Translations under genes and position numbers: made by a program
In this document: piece after piece, positions 32,625 through 45,194 of the stretch
How positions within the stretch are numbered: the stretch's first letter is position 1
How the letters are laid out: each line of letters starts with the position of its first letter
The notes under the pieces: model-generated
The model's input: the letters and a program-made list of their open reading frames with translations, nothing else
Told to the model about the DNA's origin: nothing
Database searches by the model: none
Origin: Symsagittifera roscoffensis
Taxonomy: Eukaryota; Xenacoelomorpha; Acoela; Convolutidae
Direction of reading: 5' to 3'
Assembly: GCF_963678635.1 (NCBI RefSeq)
Contig: NC_087062.1
Coordinates: forward strand, 15,675,789 to 15,739,788
Length of the DNA stretch: 64,000 nt

Positions 32625-33065
32625 GGATAATGAAACTGTTCAATTGCATACTGTAGTGAAGTCAACTTGAAAGTAAGTACATAGTGATTTTGAAAAACTT
32701 CCATAAGAAGAGGTGGAAAATCTTCGTTAAACTGAATTGCTTTCAATGTTAAAACATAAAGGTGACAAGCAAATATTGTATCTAAAAAAACAATTGCTAT
32801 TCCACCCCGAATAAATCTCTAAAAAGAAGCTTTTGATAGTTGAAAGGATTTTCTTGAAAAGATCTATAACAGCTGAGTTTATATTCATTGCACACCTATC
32901 CCTTTGATTTGAGCGTTAATGAAAACATTTTCCTGAAGAAACTGGGTTTTGATGAGATGGAAATATAAAAATTATTGCTATCGTTTGCATGTAATTAAAT
33001 TGAGCAACTATTTTTTCCGGATTCCTTTGCATGTATTGATGATTTTATTCAGCCACTAAAATTTT
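32625..33065. repeat. Element sequence flanking exon copy B, copy Y
   Basis: Direct repeat of 31020-31465, about 93 percent identical over most of its length, ending CAGCCACTAAAATTTTCTAGTTAACGG. It marks the other side of the tandem duplication that carried host exon c into the element. Confidence 0.8.
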
Positions 33066-36000
33066 CTAGTTAACGGCGAACAATCAACATTTTTCAGACC
33101 TATATTTGGATTATCAGACAGAATGTAAAAAACACGTCTAGCTCGAATTATTGCAAATGCCACTTTGGTTTTTGGTAGTAACTTTTTTTTCACATGTACA
33201 CAAATCAATGGCAATTCTCCCGTACAAAGAAAAAGTTATCCCTGTTTCTAAGGAGTTTGCTTTATCAGTGAACGGATAAATATCAAATCCTTTCTGTTTT
33301 TTTTGTAACTATATCCATGACAAGCAAGTTTTCCTTTGTTAAGCAAGGTTTCCTCGTGCGTTATTCGTGCTTTTCGAGGATTTAATCTATTAGCGTTGTA
33401 AGCCGTTGTATTTTTAATAAAATTCACAATTGGAGAATGGAGAGTGTAGTAGATTGCTTACATAGATTGAATGAAGTTTTTGGTTGATTATCTGAGTCAT
33501 TATCTGGTTTTGCTTTTGTTCTGATTTTTCGTTTGTGAAGGCATCAAAAACAACCTTATTCTGTATAATTGAAGCTTTAAACTGAGGTATCACGAATATC
33601 CAAATAAAGATTACGGTCCGTCTCAAAATCAAACTCAATACTGCTTTCATCCAGAGAAGTACTGGGAAATTCTTTTTGTGTGTAAGATGACATAATTGTT
33701 TTTTTCAACTGGGACTCTAACAAAAATCTCGAAAGAAGAGTTTTTGAAAGCTTCGTGCCAAAAAAGACAACTATAATTTATACTCAATTTATTTTGTCAT
33801 AAATGTCATTGCGAGAGCGATTGGTTTTCGATCTAGTTTTTTTGAGAAAAGTTTTACGCTTGGATACCTTTTTTCTATTTACCAACTGTTTTCAAACAGT
33901 TTTTCTGTCATTTTGTTTGCAAATATGTTTTCAGTGTATTCCGTCCACTATCGACATCTCCAATAACTGGTGCCGTAGTTTCAATTAAATCAGCTCCCAA
34001 GAGTTTAAGTCAGAGCACAAAAATGTCTTCGACGCTGTCTTGCATGTCCAAAAAAAATTGAAAAAAATCACCTGAAATTTTGAGCAACCATTTCGAATGA
34101 ATTACAAAACAAAATTGATTATCCGAAATCTTGCGGAATAAGTGAACAACTCTTGTAATTCCTACGGACACAGTTTTTTATCTATGGTATTCCTGTGGTT
34201 TCTCAACTGTGGTTACAAAAGATTTTTTCATCTGTGGTATCCCTTAGTGCAAATTTAATGCGATGGACAGAGTTTTTCAATAACGTTTCAAGGTGTAGAT
34301 TCTAAGAGGATTGATAGTTCATGTACTGTCTTCTAGACATTATGTAACCTTATGTTATTTTGGAAATAAAAAACAAACAACGAAGTAAAGGAGGTTGTCT
34401 ATCACTTATTGTTTTATATTCTCTAATATCACAATATATCATAATCCTTGTCTAATTTTGTTCATATCGCAAACAAAATATGACTCAATCAGCCTTTTGA
34501 ATGATAAACACTGATTGATTCTCAGGTAAACGAATGGCTATTCTTTGTGTTATCTTACCTACTGATACATGAATTTCCTTTTTTTCTTATTTTTGCGCAC
34601 CTAGACGTTTTTGAACTTTGTCGTTCATGGCTACAACTATATTAACAAAACTTGGTATCAATCCAGGTTCAATATGCATTGGTTCAACCTTCCTTTTTTC
34701 CTCAGAGTTTTTTCTCCTCTCATTTATGAAAAAAAAATGTTCTTCATTAACGTTTTGTTACAAGGAAGGGTACAATATTTCTGAAATAGCAAACTGCCAT
34801 GTTCCCTGAAGATGTATTTATTACGGTAGAAAAACTGTAAAAGAACTGAGACTATTTTTCGGATAACAACTGAAAGAAGCATTAGAAAGGAGATCAATCA
34901 AAATAGAAACCATGACTACCGATTGATAAAATTCTCAATTAAAAAATGATTTAACTTCAATTTGAACATTTGCAAAACTCTTTTTGATAAAAAAAATGCG
35001 TTGAATTTCTTCTTTTTTGAGATCTTTGATGAATTTTTTTACCAGTTTCTTTGTTGATTTTGTTGATTTTTTAATCATTTTATCCGTAAACTGTGGCTTG
35101 TGTCTTTTTCAGAACTGAATATAAATTTTTGAAATTCTCACTCTATCCCTAATTTTGAATTTTGGTTAGGTATATTTCATGATTGACTTGTTTTATCAAA
35201 TCGATAAAAAGTTTTTAATACTTTTCACATCTCTCGGAGGTTTTCATATAGACCGACTTTTGCGACAGTTCCTGGTAGAAACAAATTCATGCATTTTAAG
35301 AACAAATTTTTGCCATGATTTTCAATACAACAACCTTTTATTTGTTTTAATGAGTGAATTGCTCTCTCTGCAAATGCAGCTTTTGTTTCACTCATTGTTT
35401 AGTAAATTTTGATGCCTTTCTCCAAGCAAAAGTTTTTGAAAGTTCCCCATATCCTGTTCTTTTAACAACCCAAAGTTTTCAGGAGTAATTTCTTGAGAAA
35501 TCTTTTTTCGAAAGCTTGCAAAGTGACTTTGACATACTTTGTTTTTAAATTTTCAACTCTAAAAAATCTCCGAAAAATGTCTGCAGCAACCAATAAATAC
35601 TCCATTATTGTTTGCCAGGATAACTTGTCTACAAAAGCCAGATGTTCCAGATCCTTGAGATGTTTCAGATCCACTTGGACCAACTGAGGAAATACAAATT
35701 CGTTCCTTGGTAGATATTATTTTAATCATAGCTTTGAGGAAATTAAAATATAAATGGACTCTAATTGATAAATACCCAAAGTGTCGTTTCTTCACATGTT
35801 GGTGATAACATTAATCGAACGATTGCAAATATTAGCATTAAAACTACAACTGAAAGTTGGCACAGAAAAACTGAAAGAGACCTAATACATGTACGTCCAC
35901 ACAGGTTCGTTGATTTTCGTTCGTGATTTTCTTCATCAAAAAAATTTCCTAAGTTTTTGGACTTGAAACATTGATTGAACATCCTAATTCTAGGAAGAGG

Positions 36001-36500
36001 AAAATAACAGTAACATTGAAATTATAAGATTATTATGATGTGCAATTTGTTTAAAAAACATCGAGTCTATGTTCCGTAGAAGCTTTTCTTTCTGCACAGT
36101 GAAGGTTTGTTGCATGACGATATGGGTAGTTGCTACACCTCCAATCATATTCGTTAACGGAGAAAACCAAACTCTGACTCTTTGTGCCCGCATAGCTATC
36201 CAGGTTTGCAATCCTTGTTTCCAGAATTTCTGACATTTTTTTCATTTCAAAAACTTCCGTTTCTGAGGCTACCAGATTCTTCAAATTTTTTTTATAGTTC
36301 AACCTTTTTTGTAACCGCTGCTCTAACTGTAAATCTTAAATATTTCCATCCTTATAAACTCTTGATTCTTTCACTTTACTGTTTTCAATACATTGAATAC
36401 CCAAAACAACCAGACTCATTATGTTCACTGTTTTCTCTGGATTTTTTGGTTAAAATGATTAACAATCGAACCATGCATATACTGATGAAGCAAATGACTT
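33066..36500. other. Interior of the large element: minus-strand ORF remnants of unknown function
   Basis: Broken minus-strand frames with protein-like composition. 33414-33650 starts with a hydrophobic segment; 35462-35683 is helical (VDLKHLKDLEHLAFVDKLSW). At 36302-35761 a predicted helix (EVFEMKKMSEILETRIANL) leads, after frame changes, to a membrane-like segment (LSVVVLMLIFAIVRLML). Opposite-strand ORFs look like shadows. A helix plus membrane segment would suit a structural or membrane protein of a virus-like element, but no family is recognised. Confidence 0.4.
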
Positions 36501-36765
36501 GACATAGCAACAGAAATTTAATCCAGTCACGTTACCGAGGAAACATGAGCTGGGAAGATTAGGTGCATCATATCAATATCCAGGTGCTTTTTTGGCAGTA
36601 CACTTCACAGATCCAGCAGAGCAATTTAGAATTGCATGTACGCGAAACATTTTGAGGTTTGCAAAAAAAATAATCCATACACAGTTTTCGTATCCAATTG
36701 AACCTCCAAAGGAAAATTTTTTCAAATTCAAGTCCGGGTCCAAAACAATACAGGTAGAAAGAAAT
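36500..36765 (+). pseudogene. Unrecognised plus-strand coding segment of the large element
   Basis: Open frame with a TAG just upstream. It includes LGRLGASYQYPGAFLAVHF, then DPAEQFRIACTRNILRFAKK and SYPIEPPKENFFKFKSG. Composition is protein-like and fits better than the opposite-strand frame. It ends at a possible donor (CAG|GTAGAA) or runs into low complexity. Function unknown. Direction agrees with the polymerase. Confidence 0.45.
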
Positions 36766-38270
36766 AATTTTTTTCTGTTTTTTTTTGACAAAATATTTTG
36801 CTTTGTAATTTCAAAGTTTCTATGAATTGCATTCAATTTCTGTACGTTCACTTTCTTGATTGCAATCGACAATAAGGTTGCAAGTTTCTTTAGGATGTGT
36901 CTGCATCACCTAGTAACGAAGGGTATATCGAGCAATTTATCATATTCTTCTCCTTTGTAGTTGTAAAGATTGAAAATTTTTTCCGTTGATTTTCTTTTCT
37001 AATATTTTTTGTATTCTATTTTTTTGGTATCGGATCGATAGACTATGAAATTTGTTCATCTACCAATTTGCAACGTCCTTTTAAATTTGGATATTTGAGT
37101 CTACGTCCAATGTCTCAATTAATGTTAAAATTTGTGATTCTCTAACAGTTCGCAAAGTTTATTTTTTGGACATTTCTTGTAGAACAAATAGAAAATTCCC
37201 AAATTTGTTTAGAAATTCTAAAATTAAGTTGTTTGAAAAACCAGTGTTCCAGCTCATAGCTTCAACTCGAATTTCAAATGAATAATGATTTTGAAGGATA
37301 AAAATGTATATTACGAGACAGAAAACATAAATAACACATTTTATGTACATACAGTTTTCATTAAACATAAAGTCTCAAAACTTGGAACAATTTTTTGAAC
37401 TTATCAAAAGTACAATTGACATTGGCAAATTGTTTCGTTGATCCATTCTCTTTTGTAGTGAAGAGTCAAATCTGAAAGTAGGGGGGGCATATTTACATTT
37501 AATTTCTTGATCGTGACACAATATTGTCTTCTATTGTAAGTTACTATGTTATACACTTTGCTGCACTTGGCAAGCTCCTGATCCACAGTTGAATCTTCTT
37601 TCAGATGTGAGTTCCAATATAGGAACGATTCCGAGGGTTTCAACATCGAGAATACTGGTAAATCTAATTGCGGAGTTGCTCCCAAATCTCCCAAATCTCC
37701 TTTGAGTTTTTGACAACTCGAGGTAATTGGAAATGGTGTCTTTTCTTGAGAATATTTTTAGTAGGATAAGAGACTGACTAGATGAGAAGAGATGAGAAAA
37801 ATGATTTTGAGATTGAATAAAAAAGGAAGTAAACAATATGAGTCATTCAATTAACCGTAAAAAGAAACAGAACCGTAAATGGATTTTGTGAGAAGTTTCC
37901 AAATATGAAAAAGCTTAGGTGTTAGTGCTCCAGAATGAATCAACAATTCTAAGCAAAAATCATTGTTCCAGTGGGCTGCTGCTATGTGTCAAGCTCTTCT
38001 CAGCTTTTTTCAGGATATTCTAAAAAATTGCAATTCGTTTCCGTTTCCAGTGACTTTTTTGAAAAATATATAGTAAGCCATGATTATTGTGTCTCCTCCC
38101 ACAATTTCTATTTTAATATGGAAAATTGTAAGTTCCACGTACTTCTGATTGGTTCATCTTTCGATCAATTTTTACAGCGAATGGGTGAGTTCCACTTCAT
38201 ATCAAATTTGTAAAATAAATGTCACATATTTTAATCAAAAGTTATCATTAGCTGGCGAACTATTCAACCA
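36766..38270. other. Element interior, weak minus-strand ORFs
   Basis: Two overlapping minus-strand frames at 37404-37836 (for example PVFSMLKPSESFLYWNSHL and CVTIKKLNVNMPPLLSDL) look coding-like but are not recognised. The rest is AT-rich spacer. Confidence 0.35.
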
Positions 38271-38276
38271 ACTTTT

Positions 38277-38537
38277 TTGCGCTGTTCATCAAAACGTGCA
38301 ATAAAAAGAAGCAGAAAAAGCCAAGAAAAGACTGTTGCGCAACAATTCAAATATCGTTATTTATGTTCTCATCAGAAACTGGTTTCCACACAAACTATTG
38401 GTTCACAGATTCTGGAAAAAGTTCGTAAAGTACAAAAAAAAAAATATGATCTTGCTTTGTTAAAATTAATTGACTGTTTAATTGATGATAATGGATTTGT
38501 AAATTTTGATCATGTCAACTTATTTAAGAAAAATTAA
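38277..38537 (+). CDS. Small basic protein of the large element, unknown function
   Basis: An 86-codon plus-strand ORF with a strongly basic N-terminal patch (KRAIKRSRKSQEK) that could be a nuclear localisation or nucleic-acid-binding segment. It is followed by a helical region (ILEKVRKVQKKKYDLALLKL) and an acidic turn, then a stop. It reads in the direction of the polymerase. Its ATG is poor evidence for the true start; the frame continues a little upstream. Confidence 0.4.
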   Translation: MRCSSKRAIKRSRKSQEKTVAQQFKYRYLCSHQKLVSTQTIGSQILEKVRKVQKKKYDLALLKLIDCLIDDNGFVNFDHVNLFKKN

Positions 38538-38539
38538 AA

Positions 38540-39680
38540 ACGTTTCATAATCTATCTAACTGCTCTCAAATGTTTACAGAATTACTAAGAGTATCAGAGA
38601 AAAAAGGGAAAATTGTCACGGTTATTTAACAAATATGCAAAGATATCTTTAAATTTATAAGCAAAAAGTAATATTCCCTTCTTATTTGAAGAAGCTGCAA
38701 AAAAAGTTTCATTTTTTCCGTGTTACAAAAACTCAGTTTTTTCAATCAATAGAGGAAAATGTTATTTTTTGACAAAATGCTTAGAAGATTTAATTTTTTT
38801 TCTACAAAAAGCGAAAAGTCTTTTATTTTTTTTCACTAAACACGAAAAGTGTTCATTTTTTTGACAAGTAGCGAAAAATTTTTTAAGCAAGACGCTAAAG
38901 TTGTTTTCATTTTTAAAAAAAAAAAACTAAAATTTTCTTTTTTTTTAACAAAGTTTTTCAGTGTTTCAGTTTTTTCACAAGATGTGAAAAAGGGTTCAAT
39001 TTTTTGACAAGGTGCATAAAATTGATCAAGTTGTTGTGCTTTCGTGCAAATTCTTAGTGTTTTCTTCAACATATGTACAAAAAATTTCTTAATAAGTCTG
39101 AAAACGTTGTATCGCTAATTTATTTTGTTATCTAATTGTTTCCAACCATTCGCTGTGTTTTAGCCTCAACTACTCACCTATTTTCACAATTAAAGGAAAT
39201 TTCAAACAAGAAATTATGTAGAAAAGATAAAATGAACGACAAGCAACAATTATTTATAAAAATTATTACTCAAGGAGCTGTCGAGAGTTCAATAGCTTCT
39301 CTATAGAAAGCAGAGCTGGTCGAGATTGGTATGGTTGTTACGCTGCTGGAGGCGTCATTGTTTCAGAGAACGCCTTATCTTCGTCTATTACTGATCCTGC
39401 TTCCTCCCAAGAATCCTGCTTCCTCAATGAGAAATTGTTGCTTTTTGAATAGATAGTAGAGTTTTTTGGTTTTTATGTAATTTCGAGAAGATAGCTCAAA
39501 ATTGACGAATTTATCAAAGCAAATCTCTGGAGATATTATTCCAGACCTCATCCTGCAGATTTTTGGGCTGTGAAAAGCTTCAAAAAAGTGGAGGAAAAAA
39601 GACTTTGCCGAGTAGTTTTGACAAATTTGGAAATTGGCTACGGAATAAAAAGTGTCTTTGATATATTGTCAACATTTTTT
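38540..39680. other. Element interior, spacer
   Basis: Poly-T/poly-A-rich spacer with variants of the phrase GCGAAAA(A/G)T...TTTTTT repeated loosely between 38700 and 39010. The 78-codon minus ORF there is a low-complexity Lys/Phe artefact. Confidence 0.4.
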
Positions 39681-39681
39681 T

Positions 39682-41220
39682 GATCGCTATCAAACTTTCG
39701 AGAGTAAATTAAATTGCTCTCTTTGTCAGTAGTATTTCAGCTATAAATTTGAAGCTTTGAAAATCGAAACATGGTTCAAAATTTTTTTTTGAGTGAGTAA
39801 GTTTCCCAAAAAAAAGTAAGAGTTAACATCTATTTCATCAATAAAAAAAATCAATTGTAATTTTTTTTCAAATTCAAATGTTTTTTCGTAAAATTTTTTC
39901 AAATTTTAGAAAATAAAAGTCAGTTCTTTTTTAGAAATTGCTAGACACTGCATAGCTGATCTTGAACAAGCAGTGTTAGTGAAACAAAACTAATTTCTGA
40001 TTGGTTGAATTTCCCTAAGCAACAGCAAATAAAATTCATTTCATTCTGATTTCCTTTTTCCGTTTATGTTAAAAACACTCACTCTTTGCTTTGAAAAACA
40101 ATTTGAAATTATGAAAAATTCAAACTAAGTATAAATAATCTATTTCTTTTTGGGACACTTCAAATCTCCCATTTTTGTACATACCATTAATTAAGTTTCT
40201 TACATGGTAAATCCCCCACTTTTACAGATATCTTCACTCAATAGGCAAGAAATATTGAAATTTGAGGAGTGTGGTAAAAGTACAAGAGGTCCATTTCAGC
40301 ACGACATTGCAAAAATTGCACGCGAGGAGTTATTTCTCATCCGGAATGTAATTATTGTACTTACATCCAGCAAGAAACGAATTTCCATACCAGCAAGATG
40401 CGCGTAAAGTAAGCCCCAAAGACAACAAAGTGTGTATTTTGGAAGGTGCATGAGATGTTGGTATGGTTGGTATCGCTATCAAACTTTCGAGAGTAATTTA
40501 AATTGCTCTCTTTGTCAGTAGTATTTCAGCTATAAATTTGAAGCTTTGAAAATCGAAATATGGTTCAAAATTTTTTTTTGAGTGAGTAAGTTTCCCAAAA
40601 AAAAGTAAGAGTTAACATCTATTTCATCATTAAGAAAACCAATTGTAAATTTTTTTTCAAATTCAAATGTTTTTTCGTAAAATTTTTTCAAATTTTAGAA
40701 AATAAAAATCAGTTCTTTTTTAGAAATTGCTAGACACTGCATAGCTGATCTTGAACAAGCAGTGTTAGTGAAACAAAACTAATTTCTGATTGGTTGAAAG
40801 TCCCTAAGCAACAGCAAATAAAATTCATTTCATTCTGATTTCCTTTTTCCGTTTATGTTAAAAACACTCACTCTATGCTTTGAAAAACAATTTGAAATTC
40901 AAACTAAGTATAAATAATCTATTTCTTTTTGGGACACTTCAAATCTCCCATTTTTGTACATACCATTAATTAAGTTTCTTACATGGTAAATCCCCCACTT
41001 TTTTCAGATATCTTCACTCAATAGGCAAGAAATATTGAAATTTGAGGAGTGTGGTAAAAGTACAAGAGGTCCATTTCAGCACGACATTGCAAAAATTGCA
41101 CGCGAGGAGTTATTTCTCATCCGGAATGTAATTATTGTATTTACATCCAGCAAGAAACGAATTTCCATAAAAAACAAGATGCGCGTAAAGTAAGCCCCAA
41201 AGACAACAAAGTGTGTATTT
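39682..41220 (+). repeat. Tandem duplication of about 750 bp inside the element, with a short ORF
   Basis: Unit 1 runs from about 39682 to 40432 and unit 2 from about 40470 to 41220, starting ATCGCTATCAAACTTTCGAGAG. Both hold a coding-like segment after TTTACAG / TTTTTCAG: ISSLNRQEILKFEECGKSTR, then GPFQHDIAKIAREELFLIRN and VLTSSKKR. In unit 2 an AA change breaks the end. The shared splice-like acceptor and conserved frame suggest this was an exon or gene of the element lying before the polymerase. Not recognised as a known domain. Confidence 0.65.
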
Positions 41221-41225
41221 TGGAA

Positions 41226-44200
41226 GAAAAATTTCCCAAGCTATTATTCATTTCAACAACATCGCATAAAAGATCACGGGTTGACAGCGAGGAAAACGAG
41301 TGACTCTGTTGCAGATTTGATTAAAGTCTTGGAAAACGAAGAAGATAGTGATCAGCTTCGAGATGAGTTGAATGCTTGTCAACGCTTCTTGGCAGACACC
41401 AGGATGAAAAACGGACGCCAGAAAGTCTTCAATTTTCATCTCTCTAGACTAGATTTTAGTCTAGTTAATGGAAAACTGGATCAAGTCATTGAAAAAAATA
41501 ACATTGCCTTGGGATTTGTGTTACACAATATAGAAACCGGTGAATATCGTTATTTCTACGTTCTTGAAAAACAAACTCTTTGATTAAAGCAGACTTGATG
41601 AGTATACAGAACAAAGTCAAAAAGCAAAATATCATTAGGGTTTGTGTTTTTACACAGGAGAGACAAAATACAAAAGGGCGTTTCAAGTTGACCACTATTG
41701 TAACAAATTTTGCAGCATTGCTAAAAAACGTACCCATGGGATGTCCAGATTCAATGATTCCCGAAAAGATTCTGAAAAACCACCAAGTTTACTGATTGGT
41801 TTCCAACTGGAGGAAGCAACCAAACAATGATAAATTTGGTTGTATCGAGCATTTGCAGTTCATTTGCAGGGAACAACTAGTCTTGAAACATCCACCGCCA
41901 AGATCTTTAATGACTTTTTGAGAACAATGGATTGCAATCTGAAAAAGTTTTGTGGAGTTCCGATTGATAATTTGCCAATAGTTGAAGATATAGAAGAGAA
42001 AAATATATTTACTTACGATATCGACATTGGGAATGAATATTTTATAAGAAAGTTATTTCTGAGAAATATCGGTGAATACGAGAAAACAGTAAAACTTCTA
42101 GGATACATAAACCTCAATTTTTACGTCAGTAATATCGACATATTCTTCAATTGCTTCCGATGCCCAACGTGTGATACATTTTTCCACAAGGCAGACAATT
42201 AACACAAGCACCTTCTACTGTGCAAAGATCGAATAAAAAACGATTACCCCAAAAATGTTTACATTCCACGTGAGACCCTATTTGAACAACTGGATGGCTT
42301 CAATAACGAGTATACCAAAGAAGAAACTTTTTCAAAAATTTTGCCTTTTGTCATTTTGATCAGTTTGCGTGCTATCAGAAAAACTAAAACCCAGCGAAAC
42401 AATAAGTTGGATCGAAAAGCATGAACCCATGTAAGTTAACAATCTCATCCATTTTGGTGTGATAAAGTTTCAGAGTCCCACATTTTTGAATTCAAGGCTG
42501 ACTTGGAATTGTTGGCGGAAAAATGAGGCGCAGATGTAATCAAAACTTCTGAAAAACCGAAAAAAAAATCAAAAAAGGCTACACACAATTTTCAGCATCC
42601 TTAATAAACGAGGAAGTTTTAATTAAATTGAAGCAAGAGAAAACGAAGCCAAATTTTTTGAAGTTGAGGAAGAAACAGACTTATCCATTCATTTTCTCAG
42701 GATTCAGAAAAATCAGTTGATTGATTCACTTCAACATCTAGAGCGATACACTAATACTCTACCAGTATTTGGATTCAACACTGGCCGGTATGATATAAAT
42801 TAACATTAAATTCCATTCCCTACCTAATCAACAAAAAAATAATTGACCTTCAGTTATCAAGAAAGCAAAGGACTATGTTTCTTCAAGTCTGAAGACATTC
42901 AACTTATGGACCTTATGAAGTTTTTGGGTGGAGCTACTGATTTAGACTCTTTTCTAAAAACTTAAAAAGCCAGTGGGTTGGAAGGAAACTTTCCATACGA
43001 GTGAATTGATAATCCTTAACAAGCTTGATGAACTACAGCTAATGTCGTATGTTAATTTTTACAGTAAATTGAAGAAAAGCAACCCTCTGGATACAAGCTT
43101 CTCAAAACTGGGTTCTGGGTTAACTGGAGAACAAGCATTGAAAAAACTCGAAATATAAATCAAACCATATACGGGACTGGAAAACTACAACTTGAAGTCC
43201 ATCTGGGAACAGGAACAGATGTAAACATTTCGCGGTTTTCTACAGTGGTATATTAAGAAAGATGTCGTTCCTAATCTTGAAGATATGCATAAACTGATTG
43301 AATTTTATCTTGACGGAGGGATAGACATTTTAAAGCTCGGCTGCACACAACCGAATCTAGCGAATATCTGTCCTCACAAGTCAACCGGCTATATGTATGA
43401 CCCATTTTTCTCGGTTAATAGTGACTCGCTTGAAAAATTACGGGAACCTATGACCGATGGTCCCTCAATTGTTTTCACAAGGAAAGCAGTAGCAAACGAG
43501 GCGTTTTTTCGAACATCAAATAACTGGTGTAAATCAATCGTTGGTATTGATAGCATTCAGATATATCCTTATTCCATGTATCAAGATACACCCACAGGCT
43601 TGTATACGAGATGGGACTACAATGAAGAAACACAAAAATTCGAGATAAGTCAAAATCGGGTTCGAACTTTTGAAATTATGGCCGTGTCTTATTTTCAAGC
43701 AACCAAAAGTGAATGTACAAAGGAAAGCTACTACACTAGTGGAGTAAAAAAAAAGTGATTGCTTCAGTGTTGATGGTTATTGCAACCATTGAAAGACTGT
43801 TTCTGAAGCAATGGGAGGTTATTTCCATTTTGTCTTTGTCAAGAAGCAAGATCTAGTCTAAATGATGGTGATATCATACGAGGAACCAAGAAAATAGAAG
43901 TGGATACGTTTCGAAAAGATAAGATTCGAGAAAAAGGAGACTCATTAGAAGAGTTGTGGAATTGTAGTTGGTGAGATATTTTTTCAAAAAAATCTAGACG
44001 TAAAAAATTTTGTGAAGACAAATTTTTCTTTCAAAAAACCTTTTTCGTTCAATTCACTGCTGCAAAATGTTAGAAATGAAACAAAGTTCGGCTACAAGCA
44101 ATGCAATTTGAGAGTTGCAGATAAACAAAAAGCGTTTTTCCCCAATCTCCCGTTTTTTCTCAAAAAAAATAAGGTTACCAGAAACGATATTGGGGAATAT

Positions 44201-45133
44201 ATGTAGACATAAGCGGAGGAAAACGATTTGTTGATCTCGAGCTTCAATTTAAACAACGCATCACCATTTTTCAATTTTTACTTGGATCTTGGACAGTGTA
44301 CAAAAATTTATCGAATTGTACAATACACACCGCGTAAAGAATTCAACAGTTTAGTTCAATCTGTTGTTGCTGCTAGGCGAGCCGGTGATGAAAACATATT
44401 ATCTAGTGTGGTAGCCTAAACAATGAAAAACAATTACCGGTACTCAATATTGTAGTTAAAGATTTGTATAAATTGTAGCTTGATATATCTACTACAGAAC
44501 ATTGTGAGTCAATTTTAGTACGATTCTTTATACTACAGTATGCCAAGTTGAGAATACTGGAGCTGTATTATGACTTTCTCCATCGATTTTGCTACGTCAA
44601 TTTTTTTGAAGAACTCGAAATGGATACAGATTCTCTCTATTTGTCTTTGGCCGAAGAAAAATTTGATGAATTCATCCTTTCCAGCAAGTGCGCAGAATGA
44701 ACTGAAAATCGAAGCACAGACTGTCGAGACGATTTCAGAACAGATGCAAAAAACACATTTTTCCGCCGCACTTGCTGCTCTAAACATAAAAAACATGACA
44801 AAAAAGAACCAAGATTGTTCAAGGAGGAGTTCAGTTGCACCGAAATATTGTGTCTGTGTAGTAAAATTTATTGCTGTAATGATAGTAAAAGTCAAAAGTA
44901 TAGGTTTAGAGGTGAAAGGCTGATTTAATGTCTGCACATTAGTAGACTCTGGGTATGGCCCGATCGCAAACTATCGACAAGTACAAGATGAGATAGTGGA
45001 TTTGAAGTCAACTAAAAGAGGATTTACAACGATTAAAAATGCAGTTGCAACTTATGAACAAACTAAAACAAGACAGAGCTATTTTAACCTAAGAGAGAAG
45101 TTGAATGTGATGGAATACACTGTAAACATCTAA
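41226..45133 (+). pseudogene. Broken family B DNA polymerase (protein-primed type) of a Polinton-like or virus-like element
   Basis: Plus-strand remnant read through several frameshifts and stops. In order: an N-terminal region (41281-41583, 41840-42202); a zinc-finger-like CPTC box near 42160; an exonuclease-like FNTGRYD near 42770-42800; a long open piece (43285-43758) with polymerase motif A as GIDSIQIYPYSM; a VDGYC nuclease-like box near 43770; a further conserved part at 44228-44420; motif C as MDTDSLYL at about 44620-44643; and a Cys-rich end (LCLCSKIYCC) near 44840-44870. The motif order is that of DNA_pol_B_2 proteins found on mobile and virus-like elements of cnidarians and arthropods. 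Such enzymes replicate the element from its ends. At least six frame breaks make it inactive. The right terminal repeat starts about 60 bp after it. Confidence 0.85.
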
Positions 45134-45194
45134 AATTGTGCAGTGATTTTTGTACTTTCTCTGTGTTTTTTTTTAAAAAACTTGGTTTTTCTAA

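Noticed and set aside
38836-39072. 78-codon minus-strand Lys/Phe-rich ORF
   Set aside because: Product of poly-A/poly-T tracts and a loose local repeat.
44533-44937. 134-codon minus-strand and 117-codon plus-strand ORFs
   Set aside because: The third frame here carries polymerase motif C (MDTDSLYL) and the Cys-rich end; the long ORFs are shadows.
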